Shown: positions 7,978 to 16,415, counted from the stretch's first letter. The stretch is 20,284 nt of DNA from Bacteroidales bacterium (GCA_024402115.1 JAKSJQ010000036.1:1-20284); one strand, 5' to 3'. Numbers and translations: made by a program. The notes: a model not told the origin generated them from the letters alone.

Positions 7978-8975
7978 ATCGTTCTGTCACCTACATATCT
8001 GGCAAGCGCCACAAGGTATTCCTTCTCTGTCGACGGCGCAAGCGCATCAAGGTCCTTGAGCGCACCGTCAAGCATCTCATCCATCCTCTTCCTCGCGTAC
8101 TCGATTCCACCGTTCTCCCTTACGAAGCGCACGATCTCGTCGCGATGCTCCGGATGGAGATCCACGTTGGAGATCATCTTCCTTATCCTGGCCTCCTCCC
8201 TCGCACCGGCATTGGCAAATGCGCCGAGCAGAGGAAGCGTGACCTTCTTCTCGAGTATGTCGGCACCCGTAGGCTTACCTATGTTCATTCCTTCGGAATA
8301 GTCGAAGATGTCGTCCCTTATCTGGAAAGCCAGTCCTATGGCCTTCGAGAAGTCCGCCATCTTCTCCTGAAGTTCGCGGTCCCCTCCCACGGCGATCACC
8401 GCACAGCGCGCAGTGACCTCGAAGAGAGTCGCCGTCTTGTTGTATATGATACGGAGATAATCCTCCTCCGAGGTATCTCCAGACCATGCTTTCTGAAGCT
8501 GGAACATCTCTCCCTCCGCAAGGTTGCTCAGGGTCTTGGCGAAGATCCTGATGACCTCTGAGTTGTCGTGTTCCGCGCTGAGTATGCAATCCACCGCCTT
8601 CACCAGCCAATAGTCTCCGACCAGCACGGACACCGAGGCACCCATCTGCGAGTAGAGGGTCGGATGGCCGCGTCTCTCGTCGCTCTGGTCTGCGACGTCG
8701 TCATGGAGCAGCGTGGCATTGTGCAGGAGCTCGCAGGCCGCGGCGAAGTGCCAGCTGTCGTGCGAGAGCGTCCCATTGAAGCCCTCCTTTCCGGCCATGC
8801 ATGCACGTCCGATGAGAAGGGAGAGCATAGGTCTCATCTGCTTGCCGGACGCCTCGAGTATGGCTGCATTGGTGGTGTTCAGCAGCGATATATCGCTGTT
8901 GAGCATCCTGCTGATGCAGTCCTGGGTCTGTTTCCAGTCCGACCCGAGAAAGTCCTTGAGTGTCTTGAGATCCAT
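7974..8975 (-). CDS. Long-chain polyprenyl diphosphate synthase
   Basis: A trans-prenyltransferase that condenses isopentenyl diphosphate units onto an allylic primer, giving the side chain of menaquinone. The 333-residue protein shows GKQMRP (residues 44-49, substrate binding), the first Asp-rich motif DDVAD (92-96) followed by RRGHPT, the KT pair (180-181) and the second Asp-rich motif in FQIRDDIFDY (DDIFD at 221-225). The residue five before the first Asp is Ala87 and four before is Thr88. Small side chains there leave the product tunnel open in this family, pointing to a long (octaprenyl-like) product rather than farnesyl diphosphate; that is inference. It lies between the LOG-family gene (3-nt gap) and holB (4-nt overlap). 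Confidence 0.92.
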   Translation of the reverse strand: MDLKTLKDFLGSDWKQTQDCISRMLNSDISLLNTTNAAILEASGKQMRPMLSLLIGRACMAGKEGFNGTLSHDSWHFAAACELLHNATLLHDDVADQSDERRGHPTLYSQMGASVSVLVGDYWLVKAVDCILSAEHDNSEVIRIFAKTLSNLAEGEMFQLQKAWSGDTSEEDYLRIIYNKTATLFEVTARCAVIAVGGDRELQEKMADFSKAIGLAFQIRDDIFDYSEGMNIGKPTGADILEKKVTLPLLGAFANAGAREEARIRKMISNVDLHPEHRDEIVRFVRENGGIEYARKRMDEMLDGALKDLDALAPSTEKEYLVALARYVGDRTI

Positions 8976-8978
8976 TTT

Positions 8979-9512
8979 CTATCTGAACATCATGGCGGTC
9001 AGTTCATCGACCGTCTTTGGGAAATGAATGAGCTTCCTGGACTCCTTGTCGAGCATCTCCGTCGCCACGAAATGGTCGAGCAGAGCCTCGAGAGGATCGT
9101 AGAAACCACCGAGATTCAGCACATATACGTCGCCATCATACTGACCGAGCTTGCGTAGAGTGTAGGTCTCCATCAGCTCGTCCATGGTGCCGATTCCGCC
9201 CGGAAGCGCTACTGCCGCGCATGTGCCTTCCCTCATCTTCTCCTTCCTCTCGGCCATAGTGTCGGTGAATTCCATTCCGCTGAGTCCCTCATGCTCAAGG
9301 CCTTCCATGAACCTTGGGAGGAAGCCCACATGCCTGCCACCGCAAGCTGCGATCTCTTCACTTATCACGCCCATGGTGCCCTTCACCGTGCCGCCGGACA
9401 CTATTCCGTATCCCGCAGCCACGACGGCACGCACGAACGCACGCGCAGCCTCGTTGTAGGCCGGATCGATGGTGTTGCTCGCAGAGCAGTAGACTACGAT
9501 CTTCTTCTCCAT
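8979..9512 (-). CDS. LOG-family protein (nucleotide 5'-monophosphate phosphoribohydrolase)
   Basis: A Rossmann-fold lysine-decarboxylase-like/LOG protein of 177 residues, the usual single-domain size. It has the nucleotide-binding loop SGGTVKGTMG (39-48), the ERK segment (88-90) and the diagnostic PGGIGTMDE motif (104-112), whose Glu is catalytic. Members hydrolyse the N-glycosidic bond of nucleoside monophosphates, including cytokinin nucleotides; in bacteria the true substrate is often unknown. The gene is one nucleotide downstream of the small OMP gene and 3 nt before the prenyl synthase. A link with MiaA, whose i6A-modified tRNA is a cytokinin source, is tempting because both lie in this window, but they are in different transcripts. 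Confidence 0.92.
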   Translation of the reverse strand: MEKKIVVYCSASNTIDPAYNEAARAFVRAVVAAGYGIVSGGTVKGTMGVISEEIAACGGRHVGFLPRFMEGLEHEGLSGMEFTDTMAERKEKMREGTCAAVALPGGIGTMDELMETYTLRKLGQYDGDVYVLNLGGFYDPLEALLDHFVATEMLDKESRKLIHFPKTVDELTAMMFR

Positions 9513-9513
9513 G

Positions 9514-10065
9514 CTAGAAAAGGAATGCGAGTGAAAGGGTCGTGCACCTGTAGGCCCAGGTAGGTTCTTCGCCGGCAGCCACCTTGCTGTGAGGGTTGAG
9601 GTTCCAGTTGTATCTTGCGGAAATCTGGAGCTTCCATATCTCGATTCCGCCGCCGACTCCTACTCCTCCGTTCACGATGGCAGGGTCCACGATCGGAGTG
9701 CCGAGCTTCGGGATGTTGAATCCCACATACGGAACCACCTCAACGTAAGGTCTGAAGAGGAGGAGGTCCGGTCCCCACTGGAAGGATACGGGAATCTCGA
9801 TGGAACCTTCCCTTATCGCAGAGCTCTTGTCCTGGTTGTTGGCACCCTTCATCATCAGGAGTACAGAAGGCTGCACAGAGAAGCCCTGGGTGAACTTGTA
9901 CTGGTAGGTAAGACCCGCGTGGTAGAGGGTCGCCGTCCTCAGGTCAAGCTCCGCAACCTTTGGGGCATTGGAGAAGCTGAATCCGCCCAGCACACCGAAA
10001 TGGCTCTGGGCAGAAGCCGCTACCGAAAGGACGAGAGCGGCGAGGATTACGGCAAGTCTCTTCAT
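9514..10065 (-). CDS. Small outer-membrane beta-barrel protein (PorT/OmpX-like fold)
   Basis: A 183-residue protein with a clear signal peptide (MKRLAVILAALVLSVAASA, cleavage before QSHFGV). The mature part begins HFGVLGGFSFSN, typical of Bacteroidota porin-family barrels, and shows regular amphipathic strands (YHAGLTYQYKFTQGFSVQPS, FRPYVEVVPYVGFNI, GGVGVGGGIEIWKLQISARY). It ends in Phe (SLAFLF), the usual C-terminal signal for outer-membrane insertion. An eight-stranded barrel is likely. It lies between trxA (1-nt gap) and the LOG gene (1-nt gap). Whether it functions with its cytoplasmic neighbours is unknown; conserved clustering could simply reflect shared expression. Confidence 0.82.
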   Translation of the reverse strand: MKRLAVILAALVLSVAASAQSHFGVLGGFSFSNAPKVAELDLRTATLYHAGLTYQYKFTQGFSVQPSVLLMMKGANNQDKSSAIREGSIEIPVSFQWGPDLLLFRPYVEVVPYVGFNIPKLGTPIVDPAIVNGGVGVGGGIEIWKLQISARYNWNLNPHSKVAAGEEPTWAYRCTTLSLAFLF

Positions 10066-10066
10066 C

Positions 10067-10381
10067 TTACAGGAGGCTGTCGATGATTTCCTTGAGTTCC
10101 GCCTTCTCCTTGTAGCCGACTGAGGTCTTTGCGATCTCGCCGTCCTTGAAGAAGATGAGAGTCGGGATGCTCATGATGCCGAGCTGAGCAGGAAGTTCCT
10201 CGTTCTCGTCGATATCGCATTTGCCCACGACTATCCTATCCTTGTATTCGTCTGCGATCTCCTCGACCACCGGTGCGAGCATGCGGCATGGATTGCACCA
10301 GGTTGCCCAGAAATCCACCATTACCACCTTCGAAGACTTGATAGTCTCGAGGAAATTGCTGTCTGTTACTATCTTTTCCAT
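10067..10381 (-). CDS. trxA: Thioredoxin
   Basis: A 104-residue cytoplasmic thioredoxin (no signal peptide) that reduces protein disulfides. It has VDFWATW then the redox motif C29-N-P-C32, the buried charge D23, and cis-proline P73 in SIPTL. The motif is WCNPC rather than the canonical WCGPC, which could change the redox potential or partner choice. A third cysteine, C55 (GKCDIDEN), replaces the usual Val/Leu; I recall this as frequent in Bacteroidota. It is the first gene of the eight-gene minus-strand unit, with its own promoter upstream at 10405-10412, and its stop is one nucleotide from the next start codon. Confidence 0.95.
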   Translation of the reverse strand: MEKIVTDSNFLETIKSSKVVMVDFWATWCNPCRMLAPVVEEIADEYKDRIVVGKCDIDENEELPAQLGIMSIPTLIFFKDGEIAKTSVGYKEKAELKEIIDSLL

Positions 10382-10404
10382 AAAAGCACTTTTTGTCTAA
10401 TCTG

Positions 10405-10412
10405 CAAATATA
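10405..10412 (-). promoter_or_regulatory. trxA: -7 promoter element of the trxA operon
   Basis: On the minus strand TATATTTG is an exact TAnnTTTG match, 23 nt before the trxA ATG, giving a leader of roughly 15-20 nt. No TTTG is found at the -33 position; that position falls inside the stem of the terminator of the upstream efflux operon. All eight genes down to trmB are spaced so tightly that this may be the main promoter for them. Confidence 0.6.
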
Positions 10413-10457
10413 AAAAAAATTACGGACTGGCACCACCGTGAATGAGATGCCAGTCCG
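10412..10457 (-). terminator. Rho-independent terminator of the RND efflux operon
   Basis: CGGACTGGCA (10423-10432) and TGCCAGTCCG (10448-10457) form a perfect 10-bp stem with a 15-nt loop. In the minus direction it is followed by TAATTTTTTTAT. It lies 25 bp beyond the stop of the PII-like gene, and its U-tract merges with the trxA -7 box. Confidence 0.88.
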
Positions 10458-10481
10458 CTGAATATGTTATTTCGTCTCTTC

Positions 10482-10769
10482 TTACTGGTCTATAGACCAG
10501 GAGAATGCGCGAAGGCCAAGTTCAGGAGTGAGTTCATCCCTCTTCCTGATGGCTTCGAGAATCTCCTTGCAACGGCTGTCCTCGACGAAGGTGAGGATGG
10601 CGTTGTTCATGGTAGGCCACGCATGCGAGCCCTCGTGAGGCTCACCGTCAAAGCTGCCCCTGCCCTGGACTTCGTCCCAGAGGGTGTAGCCCCTAGTACC
10701 GTTCTCCTCAAGAAGCTCCACGAGCTCCTTGTAATATGCCTGGTTGTATGATAAGAATATTGCTTTCAT
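10482..10769 (-). CDS. PII-like small protein attached to the RND efflux operon
   Basis: A 95-residue cytoplasmic protein with a ferredoxin-like PII pattern: strand MKAIFLSYNQ, helix YYKELVELLEENG, strand GYTLWDEVQGRG (the start of the T-loop region in PII proteins), a short loop FDGEPHEGSHAWP, strand NNAILTFVED, helix CKEILEAIRKRD, and a closing strand GLRAFSWSI. The start at 10769 was chosen because it begins at the first strand and sits 4 nt after the pump gene's stop; an upstream ATG at 10796 would overlap the pump. PII-like proteins bind small effectors and regulate membrane transporters. Related PII-like genes are known beside heavy-metal RND pumps, but here the pump looks drug-type. 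The fold call rests on pattern reading; the function is inferred from position. Confidence 0.68.
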   Translation of the reverse strand: MKAIFLSYNQAYYKELVELLEENGTRGYTLWDEVQGRGSFDGEPHEGSHAWPTMNNAILTFVEDSRCKEILEAIRKRDELTPELGLRAFSWSIDQ

Positions 10770-10773
10770 GACT

Positions 10774-13700
10774 TTACTTGCTTGATTTCTGCTCACGCGC
10801 AGCCTTGCGGGCGGCCTTGCGAGCCTTTGAATTGTCCTGCCACTCAGCGAAGAGGCTATATGCCGTAGGGATCACGAAGAGGGTGATGAGTGACGAAATG
10901 GAAAGACCCCATACGACGGTGATACCGAGACCTCTCCACATCTCTGAACCCTCGCCCTTGCCCATAGCCATAGGGAGCATACCGAGCACTGTGGTGAGAG
11001 TGGTCATGAGGATAGGGCGGAGACGGCTGCCGGAAGCGATCACGACTGCGTCGTTGATGTTCTTTCCCCTCTCCCTCTGGAGCACGGTGTAGTCGATGAG
11101 CACGATACCGTTCTTCACAACGATACCCATGAGGATGAGGACACCGATGAATGCCATGACTCCGAGTGCGGTCCTGGTGGCCCAGAATCCGAGGAGCACT
11201 CCGGTGAATGCGAACGGAACTGAGAACATGATCACGAACGGACTGAGGAACGACTCGAACTGGGACGCGAGCACGATGTACACGAGGATCACGATGAGGA
11301 TGAGGAGCATGATGAGATCTGAGAAGGTCTCCTGCATGTTCTCGAAGTCACCGGAGATCTTGATGTCGAGCTCTCCAGGGATCTCTGTCGAATCGATGAT
11401 GGCCTGAGCTGCCTCGACACCCTTGCTGAGTGCATATCCATCGGCAAGCACACAGGTCACGCTGACCATACGCTCACGGTTCTTGCGGACGATATCAGGA
11501 GGGGTCTGGGACTCGATCACGCGTCCGAGGTCCTTGACCTTCACGCCCTGTCCGCGGTTGTTGTAGATGGTGATGTTCTCGATGTCGGAGATGCTCTGAC
11601 GGTACTCCTTGGCATATCTTACGCGGATGTTGTACTCGTCACCGTCCTCGCGGAAATATGACATGGTGGAACCGCTGATGCATGAGCTGACGTATGAAGC
11701 GGCCGTGGTGCTGTTGAGACCGTTGAGCGCAAGCTTGGTGCGGTCGAAATCGACCTGATACTCAGGAGTGTACTCATCTCGGCTGACGGTTGCCTCAGAG
11801 AAGCACTTCTGATGGCGGAGCTTTTCTGCGAGTTCTGCCATCACCGCATCAGTCGTGTTGAGGTCGTATCCGTATATCTCGACCCTGATGCTTGACTGGC
11901 CACCCATTCCGCCGTGTCCCTCATTGATCTGGAACTTCTTGATTTCTGAATATCCTGCAAGCTCCTTACGCATGAGGTCGGCAATCTCGCCGCAGGAACG
12001 CTCGCGAAGTTCCATGCTGCCGAGATTTATATCGAGTGAAACTATGTGTGAACCGTTGTTCTGCATCGATGCGAATGCGTTCCTTGAGTCCGCCTGGCCG
12101 AATGATGTGTTGAGAAGCTTGATCTCAGGATACTCTGAGATGAGCCTCTCGGAAAGTCCGAGGGCGAACTCACGGGTCACAGACTGCTCGGTGCCGACAG
12201 GAAGCTGAATCGAGACAGAAAGACGTCCCTGGTCCTGCTTAGGCATGAACTCGGTCTCGAGCTGAGGGCCGAATATGACAACCGAACCCACGAAGATGCC
12301 GAGCGCGATGCCGAGCACGGTCTTGCGGTGCCCTGTCGACCACCTGATGGACTTCGAGTATGCGCTCGAAAGGCCGTCGAGGAACCTGTTGACAGGTCCG
12401 AACACGGCGTTGTAGAACTTTCCATGATGGATATCCTTCTTCATCATCTTCGAACACATCATCGGCACAAGGGTGAGCGCCGCGGTAGTCGAGACTATCA
12501 TGATGATGCTGACGATCCATCCGAGCTGCTTGAAGAGGATGCCGGCCATACCGGACACCATGGTGAGCGGAAGGAACACGCAGAGCATGGTGAGGGTGGA
12601 CGCGATTACCGAGATTCCCACCTCGCTGGTAGCATGCACCGCAGCCTCCTTAGGCTTCTCGCCACGCTCGATATGGGTCGTGATGTTCTCGAGCACGACG
12701 ATCGCATCATCGACGACCATACCGATCGCGATTGAGAGCGCGGACATGGACACGATGTTCAGCGTATTGCCCGTCATCAGGAGGTAGATGATGGAAGCAA
12801 GCAGCGCGATAGGGATGGAGAGCACGATGATGAAGGTCGCACGCCATCTTCCGAGGAAGACGAACACGACGAGCATCACGACTATGAAGGTGATGAAAAT
12901 GGTCTCCTTGAGGGAATTGATGGTATTGATGATGTTCTCGGACCCATCCATCACCACGGTCAGGTTCACGTCGGAAGGAAGATTCTTCTCGAGCTCAGGA
13001 AGCTGGGCCTTGATCTTCTTGATGACGTTCACGGTGTTTGCACCTGACTGCTTCTGGATGATGATCCTGGCGCCCTGCACACCATTGGTGTAAGACTCCT
13101 GGAACTTCTCCTCGACGGTATCGCTTACGGTTGCGACATCCCTGAGGTAAACGACCTTTCCGTTGGAATTGCCGACAACCACGTCAAGCATCTCATCTGC
13201 CGCATGGAACTCCTTCTCGACACGGACGGTATAGGTGTTGGAACCCACATCGATGCTTCCGCTAGGTATGTTCCTGTTCTCCTGCGCGAGGGTCTGCGAT
13301 ATGCCGGCGACGGTAAGGCCGTAAGCCTCGAGCTTCGTCGGGTCGCAGTAGATCTGGATCTCACGCTGCGGAGCACCGGTCACCGACACGGTACCCACAC
13401 CGGAAACGCGGGCAAGCGGAGTGGCGAGCCTGTCGTCGAGCAGCTTGTCGAGCGCGTTGATGGACTGATCCGCAGTCGCGCTGAGGATCATGATAGGCAT
13501 GTCGTCCGCACTGAACTTGAAGATGGTAGGGACGGTGACGCCGTCCGGAAGGTATGAATTCACCATGTCAAGCTTGTCTCGGACGTCGTTGGTGGCGACA
13601 TCGATGTCGGTGCCGTACTCGAACTCGAGGCTTATGACACAGGTGTTCTCTCGTGAGGTTGAGGTGATGTTCTTGAGGTTGCTGACACCGTTGAGGGTGT

Positions 13701-13905
13701 TCTCGAGAACCTTCGCAAGGTTGGTCTCGACATCCTCGGCACTCGCTCCCTGGTACGAAGACATCACCATGATGTAGTTCGACTCGAACTCAGGCAGGAG
13801 GTTGATGGAAAGGTTCAGCAGCGAGAACACACCAAGGATGGCGAAGGTGACGAACACGAGCATGGTCGTCACCGGATTGTTCACCGCTTTTCTGTATATG
13901 CTCAT
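10774..13905 (-). CDS. RND efflux transporter, AcrB/HAE1 type
   Basis: The inner-membrane proton/substrate antiporter of a tripartite pump, 1043 residues, which is full length. It has the expected layout: TM1 near residues 12-32, a periplasmic loop, TM2-6 (about 335-490), TM7 near 530, a second loop, and TM8-12 (about 855-1015). The proton-relay residues are present: Asp399-Asp400 in GMVVDDAIVVLEN and Lys931 in GIVVKNGIVLIDY. The paired Asp and the absence of the VDGAVV form argue for the hydrophobe/amphiphile (HAE1) group rather than heavy-metal pumps. The C-terminal tail is strongly basic (KARKAARKAAREQKSSK). The adaptor gene is 24 nt upstream and the PII-like gene follows 4 nt downstream. 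Substrates cannot be read from sequence; bile salts, antibiotics or lipids are all possible. Confidence 0.95.
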   Translation of the reverse strand: MSIYRKAVNNPVTTMLVFVTFAILGVFSLLNLSINLLPEFESNYIMVMSSYQGASAEDVETNLAKVLENTLNGVSNLKNITSTSRENTCVISLEFEYGTDIDVATNDVRDKLDMVNSYLPDGVTVPTIFKFSADDMPIMILSATADQSINALDKLLDDRLATPLARVSGVGTVSVTGAPQREIQIYCDPTKLEAYGLTVAGISQTLAQENRNIPSGSIDVGSNTYTVRVEKEFHAADEMLDVVVGNSNGKVVYLRDVATVSDTVEEKFQESYTNGVQGARIIIQKQSGANTVNVIKKIKAQLPELEKNLPSDVNLTVVMDGSENIINTINSLKETIFITFIVVMLVVFVFLGRWRATFIIVLSIPIALLASIIYLLMTGNTLNIVSMSALSIAIGMVVDDAIVVLENITTHIERGEKPKEAAVHATSEVGISVIASTLTMLCVFLPLTMVSGMAGILFKQLGWIVSIIMIVSTTAALTLVPMMCSKMMKKDIHHGKFYNAVFGPVNRFLDGLSSAYSKSIRWSTGHRKTVLGIALGIFVGSVVIFGPQLETEFMPKQDQGRLSVSIQLPVGTEQSVTREFALGLSERLISEYPEIKLLNTSFGQADSRNAFASMQNNGSHIVSLDINLGSMELRERSCGEIADLMRKELAGYSEIKKFQINEGHGGMGGQSSIRVEIYGYDLNTTDAVMAELAEKLRHQKCFSEATVSRDEYTPEYQVDFDRTKLALNGLNSTTAASYVSSCISGSTMSYFREDGDEYNIRVRYAKEYRQSISDIENITIYNNRGQGVKVKDLGRVIESQTPPDIVRKNRERMVSVTCVLADGYALSKGVEAAQAIIDSTEIPGELDIKISGDFENMQETFSDLIMLLILIVILVYIVLASQFESFLSPFVIMFSVPFAFTGVLLGFWATRTALGVMAFIGVLILMGIVVKNGIVLIDYTVLQRERGKNINDAVVIASGSRLRPILMTTLTTVLGMLPMAMGKGEGSEMWRGLGITVVWGLSISSLITLFVIPTAYSLFAEWQDNSKARKAARKAAREQKSSK

Positions 13906-13929
13906 AACTGATTTTCTTTTTGTTTTGTG

Positions 13930-14979
13930 CTACTTCTCGGAAGCCTCGACCTCGATGCCGTCCTTGATGCGGATCTGGCCCTCGGTAACCACATAGGCGC
14001 CGTCCTCGACACCGCTGAGGATTTCAGCTGAGGTGTCGAACCTTACGCCGACTTCAACCTTCACGAACGAAACGGTCCTGGTGGAAGGATTGTAGACATA
14101 GACGAACTTGTCGCCGGAGCCCTGGAGACGCACGAGCGCCCTGTCAGGAACGACTACGCTGTTGTTCTCGCCGAAGCCCACGGAAACCCTTGCATACATG
14201 CCCGGACGGAGCTTTCTGTCACGGTTGAGCACCTTAACCTCCACGTTGAAGGTATGGGATACCGGATCGATGGTAGGATAGAGTCTCTCGACGGTACCCT
14301 CGAAAGTCTCGCCTGGAAGAGCGTCGACCTCGATGCTGACCTTGTCACCCTTTCTGACCTTGGTGTAGTCAGACTCTGATACGCCGACGAGGAGCTTCAC
14401 AGGAGTGATCTCCTGCACGGTGAAGATAGGCTGGCTCATCGAGTACATGTCGCCCCTGTCGTAGTTGCGCGCGGTCACGACGCCGGTGATAGGCGAACGG
14501 AGCACGGTGTTCTCGAGAAGGTTCTCGTATGAGGTCTTGCGGACGTTGTATGCGAGTGAGATCTGGTCGAGGTCAGACTTCGATACGCCACCCACCTCGT
14601 AGAGGCCCTTGATGCGGACGAACTCGGTGCTGTCGTTCACGAGCTGCATCCTCACCTGCTCGAGGTTTGCGACATCCATCCTCGCAAGGATCTGTCCCTT
14701 TGAGACGAAATCTCCGATCTCGACGTTTATCTGCTTGATACGCACCACGGACTGTGGTGCGATGTTGTTCACTACGTTTGCCTGGACAGTAGAAGTGTAC
14801 ACGTTCTTCTGAGGAACGATCTGCCTACCTACCTGAGCGATGGTCACCTTAGGTGCGGCTGCCTCGACTTCTTCCTCTGCAGCCTCTGTCGAATTGTTGT
14901 TCGCACATGAAGCAGCGAGAGCTACCATTGCGAAGACACTGAAAATTCTTGCTGTGTTTTTCATATAGTTTTTTCTCAT
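13930..14979 (-). CDS. RND periplasmic adaptor (membrane fusion protein), lipoprotein
   Basis: This protein bridges the inner-membrane pump and the outer-membrane channel. The 349-residue protein has a lipoprotein signal (core FSVFAMVALA, lipobox AAS-C25), so it is probably anchored to the inner membrane by lipid. It then shows a lipoyl/barrel-sandwich half (QSVVRIKQINVEIGDFVSKGQ), an alpha-hairpin (LARMDVANLEQVRMQLVND onward), the second sandwich half (NTVLRSPITGVVTARNYDRGD), the beta-barrel domain and a membrane-proximal domain ending IRIKDGIEVE. No His-rich metal-binding segment is seen. A second in-frame ATG (14964) is a possible start. The channel gene lies 14 nt upstream and the pump gene 24 nt downstream. 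Confidence 0.93.
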   Translation of the reverse strand: MRKNYMKNTARIFSVFAMVALAASCANNNSTEAAEEEVEAAAPKVTIAQVGRQIVPQKNVYTSTVQANVVNNIAPQSVVRIKQINVEIGDFVSKGQILARMDVANLEQVRMQLVNDSTEFVRIKGLYEVGGVSKSDLDQISLAYNVRKTSYENLLENTVLRSPITGVVTARNYDRGDMYSMSQPIFTVQEITPVKLLVGVSESDYTKVRKGDKVSIEVDALPGETFEGTVERLYPTIDPVSHTFNVEVKVLNRDRKLRPGMYARVSVGFGENNSVVVPDRALVRLQGSGDKFVYVYNPSTRTVSFVKVEVGVRFDTSAEILSGVEDGAYVVTEGQIRIKDGIEVEASEK

Positions 14980-14993
14980 TTTTCTTTTTGGAC

Positions 14994-16415
14994 TTATTCT
15001 TCGTAGAGGAAATCGCTGCTGATCATCTTCTCGAGATTAGCCTTAGCCACGATGAAGTTGTATACCACCTGCGACTGACCTAGACGTGACTGCACGAGCA
15101 CGAGGGTCGCGTCGTTGAGGTCGGTGAGGGTCGCCCTGCCGAGTTCGTATGACCTGTTCATGATCTCGAAGCTCTTCTCCGCCGACTGCACCGCATCAAG
15201 GGATGAGTAGTAGCTCTTCATGCATGACGACATCGTGTTCACATAGTTCTGCGCGGCGATGCGGAGCTGGCGCTCTGTGTCCTGACGGGTGAGCTGGATC
15301 TGCTCGTACTGGTTCTTCGCCTGACGCACGTCGTTCATGCGCTTGAATCCGGAGAAGATAGGAATGCTGAGGGTGAGGCCCGCATAAGAGTACGGGAACC
15401 AGCTGAGCTTCTTGATGGGGTCATTGGCCACCGATGAGTAGGTGATGTTGGCCATGAGCGATACCGTAGGCACGAATGCAAGCTTCTGGAGCTTCCAGGT
15501 CTGCTGGAGCATGTCGGCCTGAAGGTCGAGCTGACGCATTGCCGAGTTGCCCGAAAGGTCGAGAGAATCCGTCTGGGTGAGGTCGTAGAAGAGGGTCTCA
15601 GCATAGTCGTTGAGCTCACCGACGGTGTCGATGTTCATCTCGAGGTCCACTCCCATCACGGCCTTGAGCTGCCACAATGCGAGGAATACGGAGTTCTCCG
15701 CATCGTAGAGGTTCGGAATCGCGTTCGACACGTTGGTCTTCGCACGGAGGTACTCGAGCTCCGAAGCCTTCTGGGCCTTGTACTTGAGCTCGACCTTGTC
15801 AAAGTTTGCGACCGCATTGTCATATACGGTCTGGTATACGTCGAGAGCCTCCTTCGCAAGGAGAGTCGCGAAGTACGCCTGCTTCACCTGGTTGACCATA
15901 TCGAGCTTCGATGACCTGGCCTTCTCGACCGCTGTCTCTACGCTGATATCCGAAATCTTGAGACTCTTCCAGAGCTGAGGGTTGATGACAGGCATGCTGA
16001 GGGCTGCTCCCACATTGAAGGTGTTGGAGTTACCGATCTTGGTGTCCTTCATCATGTCTGAGAAGCCACCGTCACCCATCATGGCGCGGATATCATTCTT
16101 GATGAGAGTCCTCTGGTATGTACCAGTTCCTGACAACTGAGGATAGAGAGATGAATACGTGCCCTTCTTGGCATATTCGCTCCTCTGGATTTCCTTGTCT
16201 GCGATCTTTACAGCGACGTTCTCGCTGAGGGCGATCTTGAGAGCCTGCTCGAGAGTGATGGCAACCGGGCTTTCTGCAGCCTCTGCCTCCTCCATTATCT
16301 GCTGCGCCTCCGTCTTCTCCTGAGGCACCTGTCCCTTGCGATACTGTGCTGCCGCATCAGGCTGCGCAAGCATGGTAGCGGCAATGATCGCAAATCCTAT
16401 TAATGACTTTTTCAT
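14994..16415 (-). CDS. TolC-family outer-membrane efflux channel
   Basis: The outer-membrane exit duct of the tripartite pump, 473 residues. It starts with a Sec signal peptide (MKKSLIGFAIIAATMLA, cleavage near AAAQ), and the mature protein has two long alpha-helical/beta repeats of the OEP fold: one around TLEQALKIALSENVAVKIAD to about residue 250, the second from about residue 280 to the end, including RQLRIAAQNYVNTM and ELGRATLTDLNDATLVLVQS. Gly/Pro-marked turns such as AGLTLSIPIFSGF are typical. It is the first gene of the efflux operon, so the order is channel, adaptor, pump, PII-like. Its promoter region is shared with the divergent AraC-family gene. Confidence 0.94.
   Translation of the reverse strand: MKKSLIGFAIIAATMLAQPDAAAQYRKGQVPQEKTEAQQIMEEAEAAESPVAITLEQALKIALSENVAVKIADKEIQRSEYAKKGTYSSLYPQLSGTGTYQRTLIKNDIRAMMGDGGFSDMMKDTKIGNSNTFNVGAALSMPVINPQLWKSLKISDISVETAVEKARSSKLDMVNQVKQAYFATLLAKEALDVYQTVYDNAVANFDKVELKYKAQKASELEYLRAKTNVSNAIPNLYDAENSVFLALWQLKAVMGVDLEMNIDTVGELNDYAETLFYDLTQTDSLDLSGNSAMRQLDLQADMLQQTWKLQKLAFVPTVSLMANITYSSVANDPIKKLSWFPYSYAGLTLSIPIFSGFKRMNDVRQAKNQYEQIQLTRQDTERQLRIAAQNYVNTMSSCMKSYYSSLDAVQSAEKSFEIMNRSYELGRATLTDLNDATLVLVQSRLGQSQVVYNFIVAKANLEKMISSDFLYEE

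Noticed and set aside
7399..8301. A 300-codon plus-strand open frame opposite holB and the prenyl synthase.
   Set aside because: It spans two well-supported genes on the other strand and has no recognisable domain or promoter.
10774..13905. Heavy-metal (CzcA/CusA-type) RND pump, suggested by the PII-like neighbour.
   Set aside because: The proton-relay segment reads VVDDAIVVLEN, the HAE1 form, and the adaptor has no metal-binding His/Met clusters.
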